Of a stretch of DNA of 64,000 nucleotides, positions 57,220 through 64,000 are shown piece after piece. This stretch comes from Phaeovulum sp. (GTDB lineage Bacteria > Pseudomonadota > Alphaproteobacteria > Rhodobacterales > Rhodobacteraceae): NCBI RefSeq assembly GCF_030684035.1, contig NZ_JAUXPI010000012.1:1-64000 (forward strand), read 5' to 3'. The notes below the pieces were generated by a model. The model made no database searches, was not told the DNA's origin, and saw nothing but the letters and a program-made list of their open reading frames with translations. The translations under genes and the position numbers were made by a program. Numbering within the stretch: position 1 is the first letter of the stretch; every line of letters begins with the position of its first letter.

Positions 57220-57260
57220 CGCGCACCTCCCCCTCACGATAGCAGCGGGCGCGCAAAAGG

Positions 57261-58565
57261 CTAGAGAACGCGGTTCCAGAGATTTTCGAGCCGCTCCTGC
57301 CTCCCGGACCGCGGCACCGGGTTCAGTCCCTCGGCCAGAACCCGCGCGTGGATGCTTTCAAGCGTGCCGCTTTTCAGCATCGCCTTGGCGGCGGGCGCAT
57401 CCCAGCCCGCGTAGCGCGCGCGCCGGGCCGCCTCAAGCGCGTCGCCTTCCAGCATCGCCGCCGCTGCCTTGAGTGCCCGCGCGCAGACATCCATCGCGCC
57501 GACATGCGCCAATATCAGGTCTGCGGGATCAAGGCTCTGCCGCCTTATCTTGGCGTCAAAGTTGGTGCCGCCGCTGGCAAAGCCGCCCGCCCGCAATACC
57601 TCGTAATAGGCCATGGCGGTTTCGGGCACGTTGTTGGGGAACTGGTCGGTATCCCAGCCGCTCTGGTAATCGTTCCGGTTCATGTCGATCGAACCGAATA
57701 TGCCAAGGCTCGCGGCGAGCGCGATTTCATGCTCGAACGAATGCCCCGCCAGAATCGCGTGGCCCTGCTCGATGTTCACCTTGACCTCTGCTTCAAGGCC
57801 GAAGCGGCGCAGAAAGCCGTAAACCGTGGCCACGTCATAGTCGTACTGGTGCTTGCTCGGCTCCTGCGGCTTCGGCTCGATCAGGATTGCGCCGTTGAAG
57901 CCGATCTTGTGCTTGTATTCCACCACCATCTGCAGGAACCGCCCCATCTGCTCCGCCTCGCGGCCAAGATCGGTGTTCAGCAGCGTTTCATAGCCCTCGC
58001 GCCCGCCCCAGAGCACATAGTTCGCCCCGCCAAGTTTCATCGTCGCGTCCATGCAGGTCTTCACCGTGGCCGCGGCATAGGCAAACACCTCGGGGTCGGG
58101 GTTGGTGGCGGCACCCGACATATAGCGGCGGTGGCTGAAAAGGTTGGCGGTGCCCCACAGAAGCCGGGTCTTTTGCCGCTCCATCTTGGCGGCGAAATAT
58201 TCAACGATTTCTTCAAGATTGCGCGTCGATTCGGCGAAACTCGCGCCTTCCGGGCGCACGTCGGCATCGTGGAAACAAAAGAACGGCGCGCCGAGAATTT
58301 CGAACATCTCGAAAGCGACATCGGCCTTGCGCCTGGCGTGCTGCATCGTGTCGCCGAACCAGGGCCGCTCGAAGGTCTGCCCGCCAAAGGGGTCGCCGCC
58401 CGGCCAGGCGAAGCTGTGCCAATAGGCCACGGCAAAACGCAGATGATCTTCCATGCGCCTGCCCAGCACCACCTCGTCGGGGTTGTAGTGCCGGAATGCA
58501 AAATCGCTCTGGCTTTGCGGCCCCTCATAGCGGACCTGCGGGATACCATTGAAGAAGTCGGTCAT
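57261..58565 (-). CDS. xylA: Xylose isomerase
   Basis: XylA interconverts D-xylose and D-xylulose using two divalent metals. The 434 residues match the group II enzymes, with [80 protein letters not shown] and [19 protein letters not shown], which include the metal-binding acidic and His residues. Its ATG overlaps the xylB stop by four bases. It is the last classical gene of the leftward xylFHGBA operon. Confidence 0.97.
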   Translation of the reverse strand: MTDFFNGIPQVRYEGPQSQSDFAFRHYNPDEVVLGRRMEDHLRFAVAYWHSFAWPGGDPFGGQTFERPWFGDTMQHARRKADVAFEMFEILGAPFFCFHDADVRPEGASFAESTRNLEEIVEYFAAKMERQKTRLLWGTANLFSHRRYMSGAATNPDPEVFAYAAATVKTCMDATMKLGGANYVLWGGREGYETLLNTDLGREAEQMGRFLQMVVEYKHKIGFNGAILIEPKPQEPSKHQYDYDVATVYGFLRRFGLEAEVKVNIEQGHAILAGHSFEHEIALAASLGIFGSIDMNRNDYQSGWDTDQFPNNVPETAMAYYEVLRAGGFASGGTNFDAKIRRQSLDPADLILAHVGAMDVCARALKAAAAMLEGDALEAARRARYAGWDAPAAKAMLKSGTLESIHARVLAEGLNPVPRSGRQERLENLWNRVL

Positions 58566-59998
58566 GTCAGTCCCTTTATTGCGGCCTGCGCCGCGCGAAA
58601 CCGCGCGTGGCCCTCATCAAACGCCTGAGCCAGTGCAAAAACAGGCTCTATTACATGCGAAATGGGTGGGCAGGTGGCAATTTCGGCACCCGCGCCGGTG
58701 GCGGCCATCAGCGCCAGACGGGCCGCGCCAAAGGCACCGCCAAAATCGCCCGCGACCGGCACCGAAACCGGCGTGCCAAGTGCCGTGGCAATCGCTGCAA
58801 GCCAGTAGTCCGACCGCGCACCGCCGCCCACCGCCAGAAGGCTCTCGATCCGCGTGCCGGTAGCGGCCAAGGCATCGCGGCAATCGCGCAGCGCGAAGCT
58901 CACGCCCTCCAGCACCGCCCGCGTCGCCGCCTCGCGGTTGGTCGCATGCTCAAGCCCGATGAAGGCACCGCGAATGGCAGCATCGTTCAAGGGCGTGCGC
59001 TCGCCGCCGAGATAGGGCAGAAACCGGGTCTTGCCCGGTGCCCGAAGCGGCCCGAGCGCCCCGGTCAACTGCGCCGCGTCGCTGCCGACAAAGGCCGCAA
59101 ACCAGTTCAGCGCATCCGCCGCCGCCAGAATCACCCCCATCTGGTGCCACTTGCCCGGCAGGGCGTGGCAGAACGTGTGCACGGCGGTCGCCGGGTCGGG
59201 CTGATAGCTATCGTTCGCGGCGAAAAGCACGCCCGAAGTGCCGAGGCTGACAAAGGCCTGCCCCGCACGCACGACGCCAACGCCTACTGCCGAAGCGGCA
59301 TTATCGCCGCCGCCGCCCGCCACAACCACGCCCGCGGGCAGGCCAAAGCGCATCGCCAGTTCGGGCCGCAAGGCAGCCGACACCGCCGAACCCTCCACCA
59401 GCCGCGGCATCTGTGCGCGGCTCATCCCGGTTGCGGCCAGCAACGTATCGGACCAGTCGCGCCCGGCGCAATCGAGCCAGCTTGTGCCCGCGGCATCCGA
59501 CATATCCGCGACATGCTCGCCGGTCAGCCACAGCCTGAGATAATCCTTTGGAAGCAGCACTTTGGCGACGCGGGCAAATACTTCCGGCTCATGCCGCGCG
59601 ACCCAGACGAGTTTCGGTGCGGTAAAGCCGGGAAATACGATATTGCCGGTAATCGCCCGAAAGCGCGGGTCGGCATCAAGCTCTGCCGCCTCGGCATGGG
59701 CGCGGGTGTCGTTCCAGAGGATGCAGGGCCTGAGCACATCATCCGACGCAGACAAAAGCGTTGCACCATGCATCTGGCCTGAAAGCCCGATGCCGCGCAC
59801 GGCCCGCAACCCATGCGCCGAAAGCGCGCCGAGAACCGACTCCGCAGCCCCGATCCAGGATGCAGGCGATTGCTCCGACCAGCCCTCGGCAGGGCGCGAA
59901 ACGCTCAGCGGCGCAGATGCCTCGGCCAGAACCCGCTGCGCATCGTCGATCAGCAGGCCCTTAAGCCCCGATGTGCCGAGATCCAGCCCGATATACAT
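58562..59998 (-). CDS. xylB: Xylulokinase
   Basis: XylB phosphorylates D-xylulose to xylulose 5-phosphate. The 478 residues of the FGGY family start [18 protein letters not shown] and have [58 protein letters not shown], and [11 protein letters not shown], all characteristic. The ATG at 59998 overlaps the stop of the upstream ABC ATPase gene (TGATG), and the frame above it is a shadow. It is translationally coupled to xylA. Confidence 0.96.
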   Translation of the reverse strand: MYIGLDLGTSGLKGLLIDDAQRVLAEASAPLSVSRPAEGWSEQSPASWIGAAESVLGALSAHGLRAVRGIGLSGQMHGATLLSASDDVLRPCILWNDTRAHAEAAELDADPRFRAITGNIVFPGFTAPKLVWVARHEPEVFARVAKVLLPKDYLRLWLTGEHVADMSDAAGTSWLDCAGRDWSDTLLAATGMSRAQMPRLVEGSAVSAALRPELAMRFGLPAGVVVAGGGGDNAASAVGVGVVRAGQAFVSLGTSGVLFAANDSYQPDPATAVHTFCHALPGKWHQMGVILAAADALNWFAAFVGSDAAQLTGALGPLRAPGKTRFLPYLGGERTPLNDAAIRGAFIGLEHATNREAATRAVLEGVSFALRDCRDALAATGTRIESLLAVGGGARSDYWLAAIATALGTPVSVPVAGDFGGAFGAARLALMAATGAGAEIATCPPISHVIEPVFALAQAFDEGHARFRAAQAAIKGLT

Positions 59999-60747
59999 CA
60001 GCGCGCTCGATCCGGCATCTTGCCCAGAATGATCATGCCCAGAATGTCTTCGTCGGTCACATCGGCCACATTCACCGTGCCGACCAGCTGCCCGTTCTTC
60101 ATCACGCTGGCGCGGTCGCAAAGTTTCATCACGTTGTGAATATCATGCTCGATAAGGAATATCCCGAGGCCCTGCGCCTTCAGTTCCTGAATGAGTTCTG
60201 CCACCATGTTCGTTTCCTGCGGGCCAAGCGCCGCAGTGGGCTCGTCCATGATCAGGATGCGCGCGTTGAAATAGACCGCCCGCGCAATGGCAACAGATTG
60301 CCGCTGCCCGCCCGAAAGCGCCTTTACCGGATCCTTGAACTTGCGGAAGTTGGGGTTTAGCCGCGCCATGATCTTGCGGGTCTCGGCCTCCATCTTCGCG
60401 TCATCGACAAAGCCCATCGGCGTCACCAGCTCGCGCCCGAGAAACAGGTTCGAGGCGGCATCGAGGTTATCCGCCAGCGCCAGTGTCTGGTAGATGGTCT
60501 CGATGTTGAACGCGCGGGCATCGCGCGGGTTATGGATCTCCACCATGTCGCCATCGATCAGAATCTCGCCGGCGTCGGCCTGATAGGCCCCCGACAGACA
60601 TTTGATCAGCGTCGATTTGCCGGCGCCGTTATGGCCCAGAAGGCCGACAACCTCGCCTGCGTGCAGATCGACCGTGACGTGATCGACCGCCTTGATGCCG
60701 CCGAAGGCAATCGAGATGTCGCGCAGTTCGACAAGGGGCGCGTTCAT
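59998..60747 (-). CDS. xylG: Sugar ABC transporter ATP-binding protein (xylose)
   Basis: This 249-residue single-domain ATPase has Walker [20 protein letters not shown], the Q-loop area [10 protein letters not shown], signature [14 protein letters not shown], Walker [12 protein letters not shown] and the switch His in [11 protein letters not shown]. coli XylG has two such domains (about 510 residues), whereas this form has one and would act as a dimer; single-domain forms are common for alphaproteobacterial xylose systems. It sits between xylH and xylB, with a 4-base overlap upstream. The substrate assignment comes from xylA, xylB and the binding protein nearby. Confidence 0.93.
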   Translation of the reverse strand: MNAPLVELRDISIAFGGIKAVDHVTVDLHAGEVVGLLGHNGAGKSTLIKCLSGAYQADAGEILIDGDMVEIHNPRDARAFNIETIYQTLALADNLDAASNLFLGRELVTPMGFVDDAKMEAETRKIMARLNPNFRKFKDPVKALSGGQRQSVAIARAVYFNARILIMDEPTAALGPQETNMVAELIQELKAQGLGIFLIEHDIHNVMKLCDRASVMKNGQLVGTVNVADVTDEDILGMIILGKMPDRAR

Positions 60748-62096
60748 ATCTTTTCTCCCGTGCGCTTGCGATACTGGATGTCGATCCAGACCGCGAGAAC
60801 CAGCACAAGGCCCACAATGATATTCTGGAAGGGCGCATCCACCCCCACCATCGCCATGCCCGATTGCAGGCTCTGCATGATCACGGCACCCAGAATGGCC
60901 CCGTAGATGGTGCCGATGCCGCCCGAAAGCGCGGTGCCACCAATCACTGCTGCCGCGATAACCCGCAATTCATCCAGCGTGCCGATGTCGTTGGTGTGGT
61001 TGGCCAGCCGTGCCTGCGCCACCACCGCCGAGAGCGCACACAAAAAGCCCATCAGCGCGAAAACCTTGACCGTGAGCATCCGGGTGTTGATGCCGGAAAG
61101 CTCGGCAGCATCAGGGTTGCCGCCGGCCGCAAAGATGTAGCGCCCAAACCGGGTGCGCCGCGCAATCACGGTCATCGCGATCGCGACCAGCACGAGGATC
61201 AGCACCGATATCGGCAGGCCAAAGGCCTCGCTGTAGCCTTCTGGCAGCGCCTCGCCGCGGGCCTCGAAGGTGCGCCGCAGGCGGCCTACAGGAATTTCGT
61301 AAGCGTTGACAACGGCCACAAAACCCATGATTGCGCTGATCGCAATTGCCGCCAGCGCAAATTCCGCCCAGACCGGCTTTACCGGAAACCCGTGCCTCAG
61401 CCTGTCGGCGCGCGCGCGCCAGAGCGCCCAGATCGCGCTTGCCACCGCCAGCCCGCCAAGCCCCCATGAGATGGTGTCGCCCAGGGTGCCTTCGACGCCC
61501 CCGAACAGCATGAATTTGTCATCAAGCGGCCCCAGCGTCTGGCCGCTCGTCAGATACCAGCCGACGTTACGCCAAACCAGCAGCCCGCCGAGCGTGACGA
61601 TGAAGGCCGGAATGCGCTGATAACCGATCAGCCAGCCGTTGAAGGCACCAATCGCGGTGCCCGCCGCCAGCCCTGCCAGAATCGTGATCGGCGCGATCAT
61701 CGGGTGGCCAATGCCAAGCCCCAGCGTCTTCGGCAACAGCCAGACCTGAAGCACGCCCATCACCGCCGAAGCCGTGGCCAGCACCGCGCCAACCGAAAGG
61801 TCGATGTGCCGGGTGACAATCACGAACACCATGCCGGTTGCCATGATCGCAACACTCGCGGTCTGGATCGACAGGTTGAAAAGGTTGCGCGGTGTCAGGA
61901 ATCGCCCGTCCGCCAGCCAGGCCAAGGGGTTGAGCACGAATGTCGCCTGCGCGTCGCTGCCGGTCTTGAGCTGAAAGGTGAGGCAGATCACCACCAGCGC
62001 ACCGATCATGCCCAAGAGCCGGGAATCGATCTCGATTTTCTGCAACAGATTGCGCTTGCCCTGCTGGGGGGCTGCGTTGGGGGCCGCGTCGGTCAT
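60744..62096 (-). CDS. xylH: D-xylose ABC transporter permease
   Basis: This 450-residue inner-membrane permease of the BPD_transp_2 family has about ten to eleven helices. [23 protein letters not shown] is the conserved family segment with the DLS motif, and [18 protein letters not shown] is the late cytoplasmic coupling motif (EAA-like). The extended length and middle part ([18 protein letters not shown]) match XylH, the large xylose permease. It is coupled with xylG at its end. The gap to xylF holds a strong hairpin, which may lower permease expression relative to the binding protein. Confidence 0.94.
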   Translation of the reverse strand: MTDAAPNAAPQQGKRNLLQKIEIDSRLLGMIGALVVICLTFQLKTGSDAQATFVLNPLAWLADGRFLTPRNLFNLSIQTASVAIMATGMVFVIVTRHIDLSVGAVLATASAVMGVLQVWLLPKTLGLGIGHPMIAPITILAGLAAGTAIGAFNGWLIGYQRIPAFIVTLGGLLVWRNVGWYLTSGQTLGPLDDKFMLFGGVEGTLGDTISWGLGGLAVASAIWALWRARADRLRHGFPVKPVWAEFALAAIAISAIMGFVAVVNAYEIPVGRLRRTFEARGEALPEGYSEAFGLPISVLILVLVAIAMTVIARRTRFGRYIFAAGGNPDAAELSGINTRMLTVKVFALMGFLCALSAVVAQARLANHTNDIGTLDELRVIAAAVIGGTALSGGIGTIYGAILGAVIMQSLQSGMAMVGVDAPFQNIIVGLVLVLAVWIDIQYRKRTGEKI

Positions 62097-62135
62097 AAAG
62101 CTATCCCGTTCAGTGCCGCACGGGCGGCATATGGC

Positions 62136-62163
62136 TGCGCCCCGGCATGAAAGCCGGGGCGCA
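62136..62163 (-). terminator. Intergenic hairpin between xylF and xylH
   Basis: TGCGCCCCGGC and GCCGGGGCGCA form a perfect 11-base stem with a six-base loop (ATGAAA), 17 bases after the xylF stop. There is no T-run, so it more likely acts as an mRNA stabilising or partial-termination structure that keeps the binding-protein transcript more abundant than the permease part. Confidence 0.75.
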
Positions 62164-62180
62164 TTCTGAAACTCAAAGGA

Positions 62181-63197
62181 TCAGTTGCAGGGTGCCGGGC
62201 CTGCGGTCACGCCCTGGCAGAGCGCTTCTTTGGTGATCCAGCCCGCATCGACAACCGCCGAAAGGTTGTCTTTTGTGATCGGCATCGGCGCGAGGAACAG
62301 CGAGTTCATCGTGGTGCCGGCCGGCGAGGTCCAGGCTGCCGCACCGGCTACGGTTGCGTTCTTGTCGCCCGCCAGTGCCACCGCAATTTCCGCGGCCGCG
62401 CGGCCAAGCTCACGCGCATCTTTCCAGACCGAAACCGTCTGGGTGCCAAGCGCCACACGGTTCAGCGCCGCATGATCGCCATCTTGCCCGGAAACCGGAA
62501 CCACCATGCCCTGCGCGCTCAGCGCTGCGACCGAACCACCGGCGGTGCCGTCGTTCGAGGCAACCACGGCATCGACCTTGTTGTTCTGCGCGGTCAGGAT
62601 CTGCTCCATGTTGCGCTGGGCGTTGGCGGGCAGCCAGCCATCGGTATAGGCTTCGCCGACAATCTTGATCGCGCCCGAATCGATTGCGGCTTGCAGCACT
62701 TCTTGCTGGCCGCCACGCAGGAAATCGGCGTTCGGGTCGGTCGGCGAACCTTTGATCATGACATAGTTGCCGGTCGGCGCGGCGGCCAGAACGGCGCGGG
62801 CCTGCATCCGGCCCACTTCGACGTTGTCGAAGGTAAGGTAGAAGGCGCGCGCGTCTTCGATCAGGCGGTCATAGGCAATGACCGGAATTCCTTCATCGGC
62901 GGCAGCGGTCACTGCCGGAACGATCGCCTGCGTATCTTGCGCGAGAATGATGAGCGCATCGACACCCTGCGCCATCAGGCTTTCGATGTCGGAAAGCTGC
63001 TTGGCCGAGGAAGACTGCGCGTCAGCCGAAACATAAACCGCACCCGCGGCGGCCAGCGCGGCCTTGATCGCGGCTTCGTCGGTTTTCCAGCGCTCTTCCT
63101 GGAAGTTCGACCACGAAACGCCGACGGTGATCTGCGCAAGGGCCGATGTGGTAAACCCGGCCGCAATGACTGCGGCCAGCAAAAGGGTCTTTTTCAT
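62181..63197 (-). CDS. xylF: D-xylose-binding periplasmic protein
   Basis: This 338-residue protein has a Sec signal peptide (MKKTLLLAAVIAAGFTTSALA, cut before QITVG) and the periplasmic binding fold I. VGVSWSNFQEERWKTDEAAI and VIAYDRLIEDARAFYLTFDN are typical of XylF, where residues in these segments contact xylose. Later it has VASNDGTAGGSVAAL and VSGQDGDHAALNRV. It delivers D-xylose to XylHG. I chose ATG 63197, with GGGAGGA upstream. It is the first gene of the operon, preceded by a divergent 212-base control region shared with xylR. Confidence 0.95.
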   Translation of the reverse strand: MKKTLLLAAVIAAGFTTSALAQITVGVSWSNFQEERWKTDEAAIKAALAAAGAVYVSADAQSSSAKQLSDIESLMAQGVDALIILAQDTQAIVPAVTAAADEGIPVIAYDRLIEDARAFYLTFDNVEVGRMQARAVLAAAPTGNYVMIKGSPTDPNADFLRGGQQEVLQAAIDSGAIKIVGEAYTDGWLPANAQRNMEQILTAQNNKVDAVVASNDGTAGGSVAALSAQGMVVPVSGQDGDHAALNRVALGTQTVSVWKDARELGRAAAEIAVALAGDKNATVAGAAAWTSPAGTTMNSLFLAPMPITKDNLSAVVDAGWITKEALCQGVTAGPAPCN

Positions 63198-63257
63198 GTC
63201 TTCCTCCCAAAGTAAGGCCATACAGGCCCCGCCCGGCGGATTCGCCGGAATAGGCGA

Positions 63258-63286
63258 ATACTTGGAGGAATAATTTTAGTTGTCAA
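63258..63286 (-). promoter_or_regulatory. Probable xylF promoter overlapped by a XylR operator half
   Basis: On the minus strand TTGACA (63286-63281) and AAGTAT (63263-63258) are spaced by 17 bases, a reasonable -35/-10 pair. The nine-base ATTTTAGTT (63273-63281) overlaps the spacer, and the -35 is part of an inverted repeat TGTCA/TGACA (63281-63299). An exact inverted copy of the nine-mer is at the xylR start. This is an inferred repressor-binding arrangement. Confidence 0.45.
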
Positions 63287-63401
63287 AATAAAAATGACAG
63301 GACACTGTGGAAATCTAGGCTCCAACGCCGGGATAATGCTGCGCAGCGGCTAAGGGCGGGCTGAGAACGTGCCGCAGGTGCATAGTTTTGTTAGGGGAGT
63401 G

Positions 63402-63410
63402 AACTAAAAT
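63402..63410 (+). promoter_or_regulatory. Inverted copy of the putative XylR operator at the xylR start codon
   Basis: AACTAAAAT is the exact reverse complement of ATTTTAGTT at 63273-63281, in the only AT-rich part of this region, and it covers the first two bases of the xylR start codon. A related TAGTTTTGTTAGG stretch is just upstream. It suggests autoregulation. Confidence 0.4.
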
Positions 63411-64000
63411 GGCCAGCTTGTCGGTCGAGAGAAAGCGACTTGGCGGTGGCGCACCGGGGTGCGGGCCGCTGATTCCGCCACTTTCGGAAACCACGCGCCC
63501 GCTGCGCCAGCAGATATTCGATCGCGTCCGTGCCGCGGGGCTGATCGCCCGCGTGCAACTGGCCAAGGAGCTTTCGATCAGCCCGGCCTCGGTGACCACG
63601 CTCACTTCCGAGCTTATCGAGCGCGGATTTCTTGAGGAAGTGCAGGCGCGGCGCGAATCCGACACCGTGCGCGGCCGCCCGACGGTAGCGCTCGGGGTGC
63701 GGGCGGCGGCGCATTTTGTTGCGGGAATCAAGTTGTCCGACCGCGAACATACCGCCGTTGTAGTCGATTTCGCGGGTAACCTGATCGCAGGCGAGGCGAT
63801 ATCGCGCCAGCCGGGGGCGATGCTGCTTGCCGACATCGTCGGTGCCACCGAAACCCTGCTCGACCGGGTCTGCGCCAAGGCCGGTGTGCCGCGCGCCAAC
63901 CTTTCGGCGGTGGGGCTCGGGGTGCCGGGTTTTGTCGATTGCCCGGCGGGCGTCGTGCACTGGTCGCCGGTGCTGACAGATCACCATGTGCCGCTTGCCG
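63409..64000 (+). CDS. xylR: ROK-family transcriptional regulator XylR (3' truncated by the window)
   Basis: The frame is open from ATG 63409 to the right edge (197 residues seen; family about 400). The N-terminal winged helix (RQQIFDRVRAAGLIARVQL, AKELSISPASVTTLTSELIE) is followed by RGRPTVALGVR, the NagC/XylR-type linker, and the start of the ROK domain (HTAVVVDFAGNLIAGE, VGLGVPGFVD). In such proteins xylose or a related sugar releases the operator. It is divergent from xylF with a shared control region. The zinc site and sugar-binding residues lie beyond the window. Confidence 0.9.
   Translation, partial: MASLSVERKRLGGGAPGCGPLIPPLSETTRPLRQQIFDRVRAAGLIARVQLAKELSISPASVTTLTSELIERGFLEEVQARRESDTVRGRPTVALGVRAAAHFVAGIKLSDREHTAVVVDFAGNLIAGEAISRQPGAMLLADIVGATETLLDRVCAKAGVPRANLSAVGLGVPGFVDCPAGVVHWSPVLTDHHVPLA

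Overview
The window is GC-rich, densely coding chromosomal DNA from an alphaproteobacterium, most likely a member of the Rhodobacterales (Rhodobacter/Paracoccus/roseobacter type). I infer this from the set parB-parA-rsmG-mnmG-mnmE-rho-hemJ facing maf-aroE-coaE-dnaQ across a short AT-rich gap, from the hemD / mitofilin-like (Mic60) / HemY operon beside tsaD-gpsA, from two perfect parS sites, and from protein features typical of that group. No rRNA, CRISPR array, insertion sequence or phage module is visible. Genes are tightly packed, with many 4-base ATGA/GTGA stop-start overlaps, so most are in short operons. There is one tRNA gene (Thr, CGT).

Layout. 1-360: 3' end of an unidentified gene with a HARE-HTH-like domain and lower GC. 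517-9159: aroC, a thioredoxin-fold protein with a CcdA partner, a DMT exporter, HU, an AMP nucleosidase/adenine deaminase operon, a YeeZ-like reductase and a PAP2 enzyme. 9138-14449: a leftward exopolysaccharide operon (BY-kinase/Wzz, PPP-type phosphatase, O-antigen ligase/polymerase, unknown exported protein). 14620-21507: small secreted protein, tRNA-Thr, hemY/mic60/hemD leftward and tsaD-gpsA-yciI-EVE rightward. 21507-29317: a possible structured RNA, a sulfotransferase-like/class IV aminotransferase pair, a CbiX-like protein, a FAH hydrolase, ribokinase, malic enzyme and an MFS transporter. 29393-36604: mutS, grpE-hrcA, rph-rdgB-ridA-hemW.

36616-47101 is the replication-origin neighbourhood. 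Genes to the left (parB to hemJ) read leftward and genes to the right (maf to dnaQ) read rightward, away from an AT-rich 381-bp gap (44003-44383) that carries a perfect DnaA box and degenerate ones. Two perfect parS sites sit inside the 5' coding ends of rsmG and mnmG.

47089-56404 looks like a nearly complete L-lysine (2-aminoadipate) catabolic cluster: LysR regulator, aminotransferase, glutaryl-CoA dehydrogenase, a fused E1 alpha-beta 2-oxoacid dehydrogenase, a FabD-like acyltransferase with altered substrate-binding residues, an ALDH7/AmaB-type dehydrogenase and a lysine/saccharopine dehydrogenase-like enzyme. The FabD-like protein coupled to the fused E1 is the least explained part of the window and the best candidate for undescribed biochemistry. 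56368-64000 holds a BadF-type kinase and a D-xylose operon (xylFHG-B-A) divergent from a ROK-type XylR repressor cut by the window edge.
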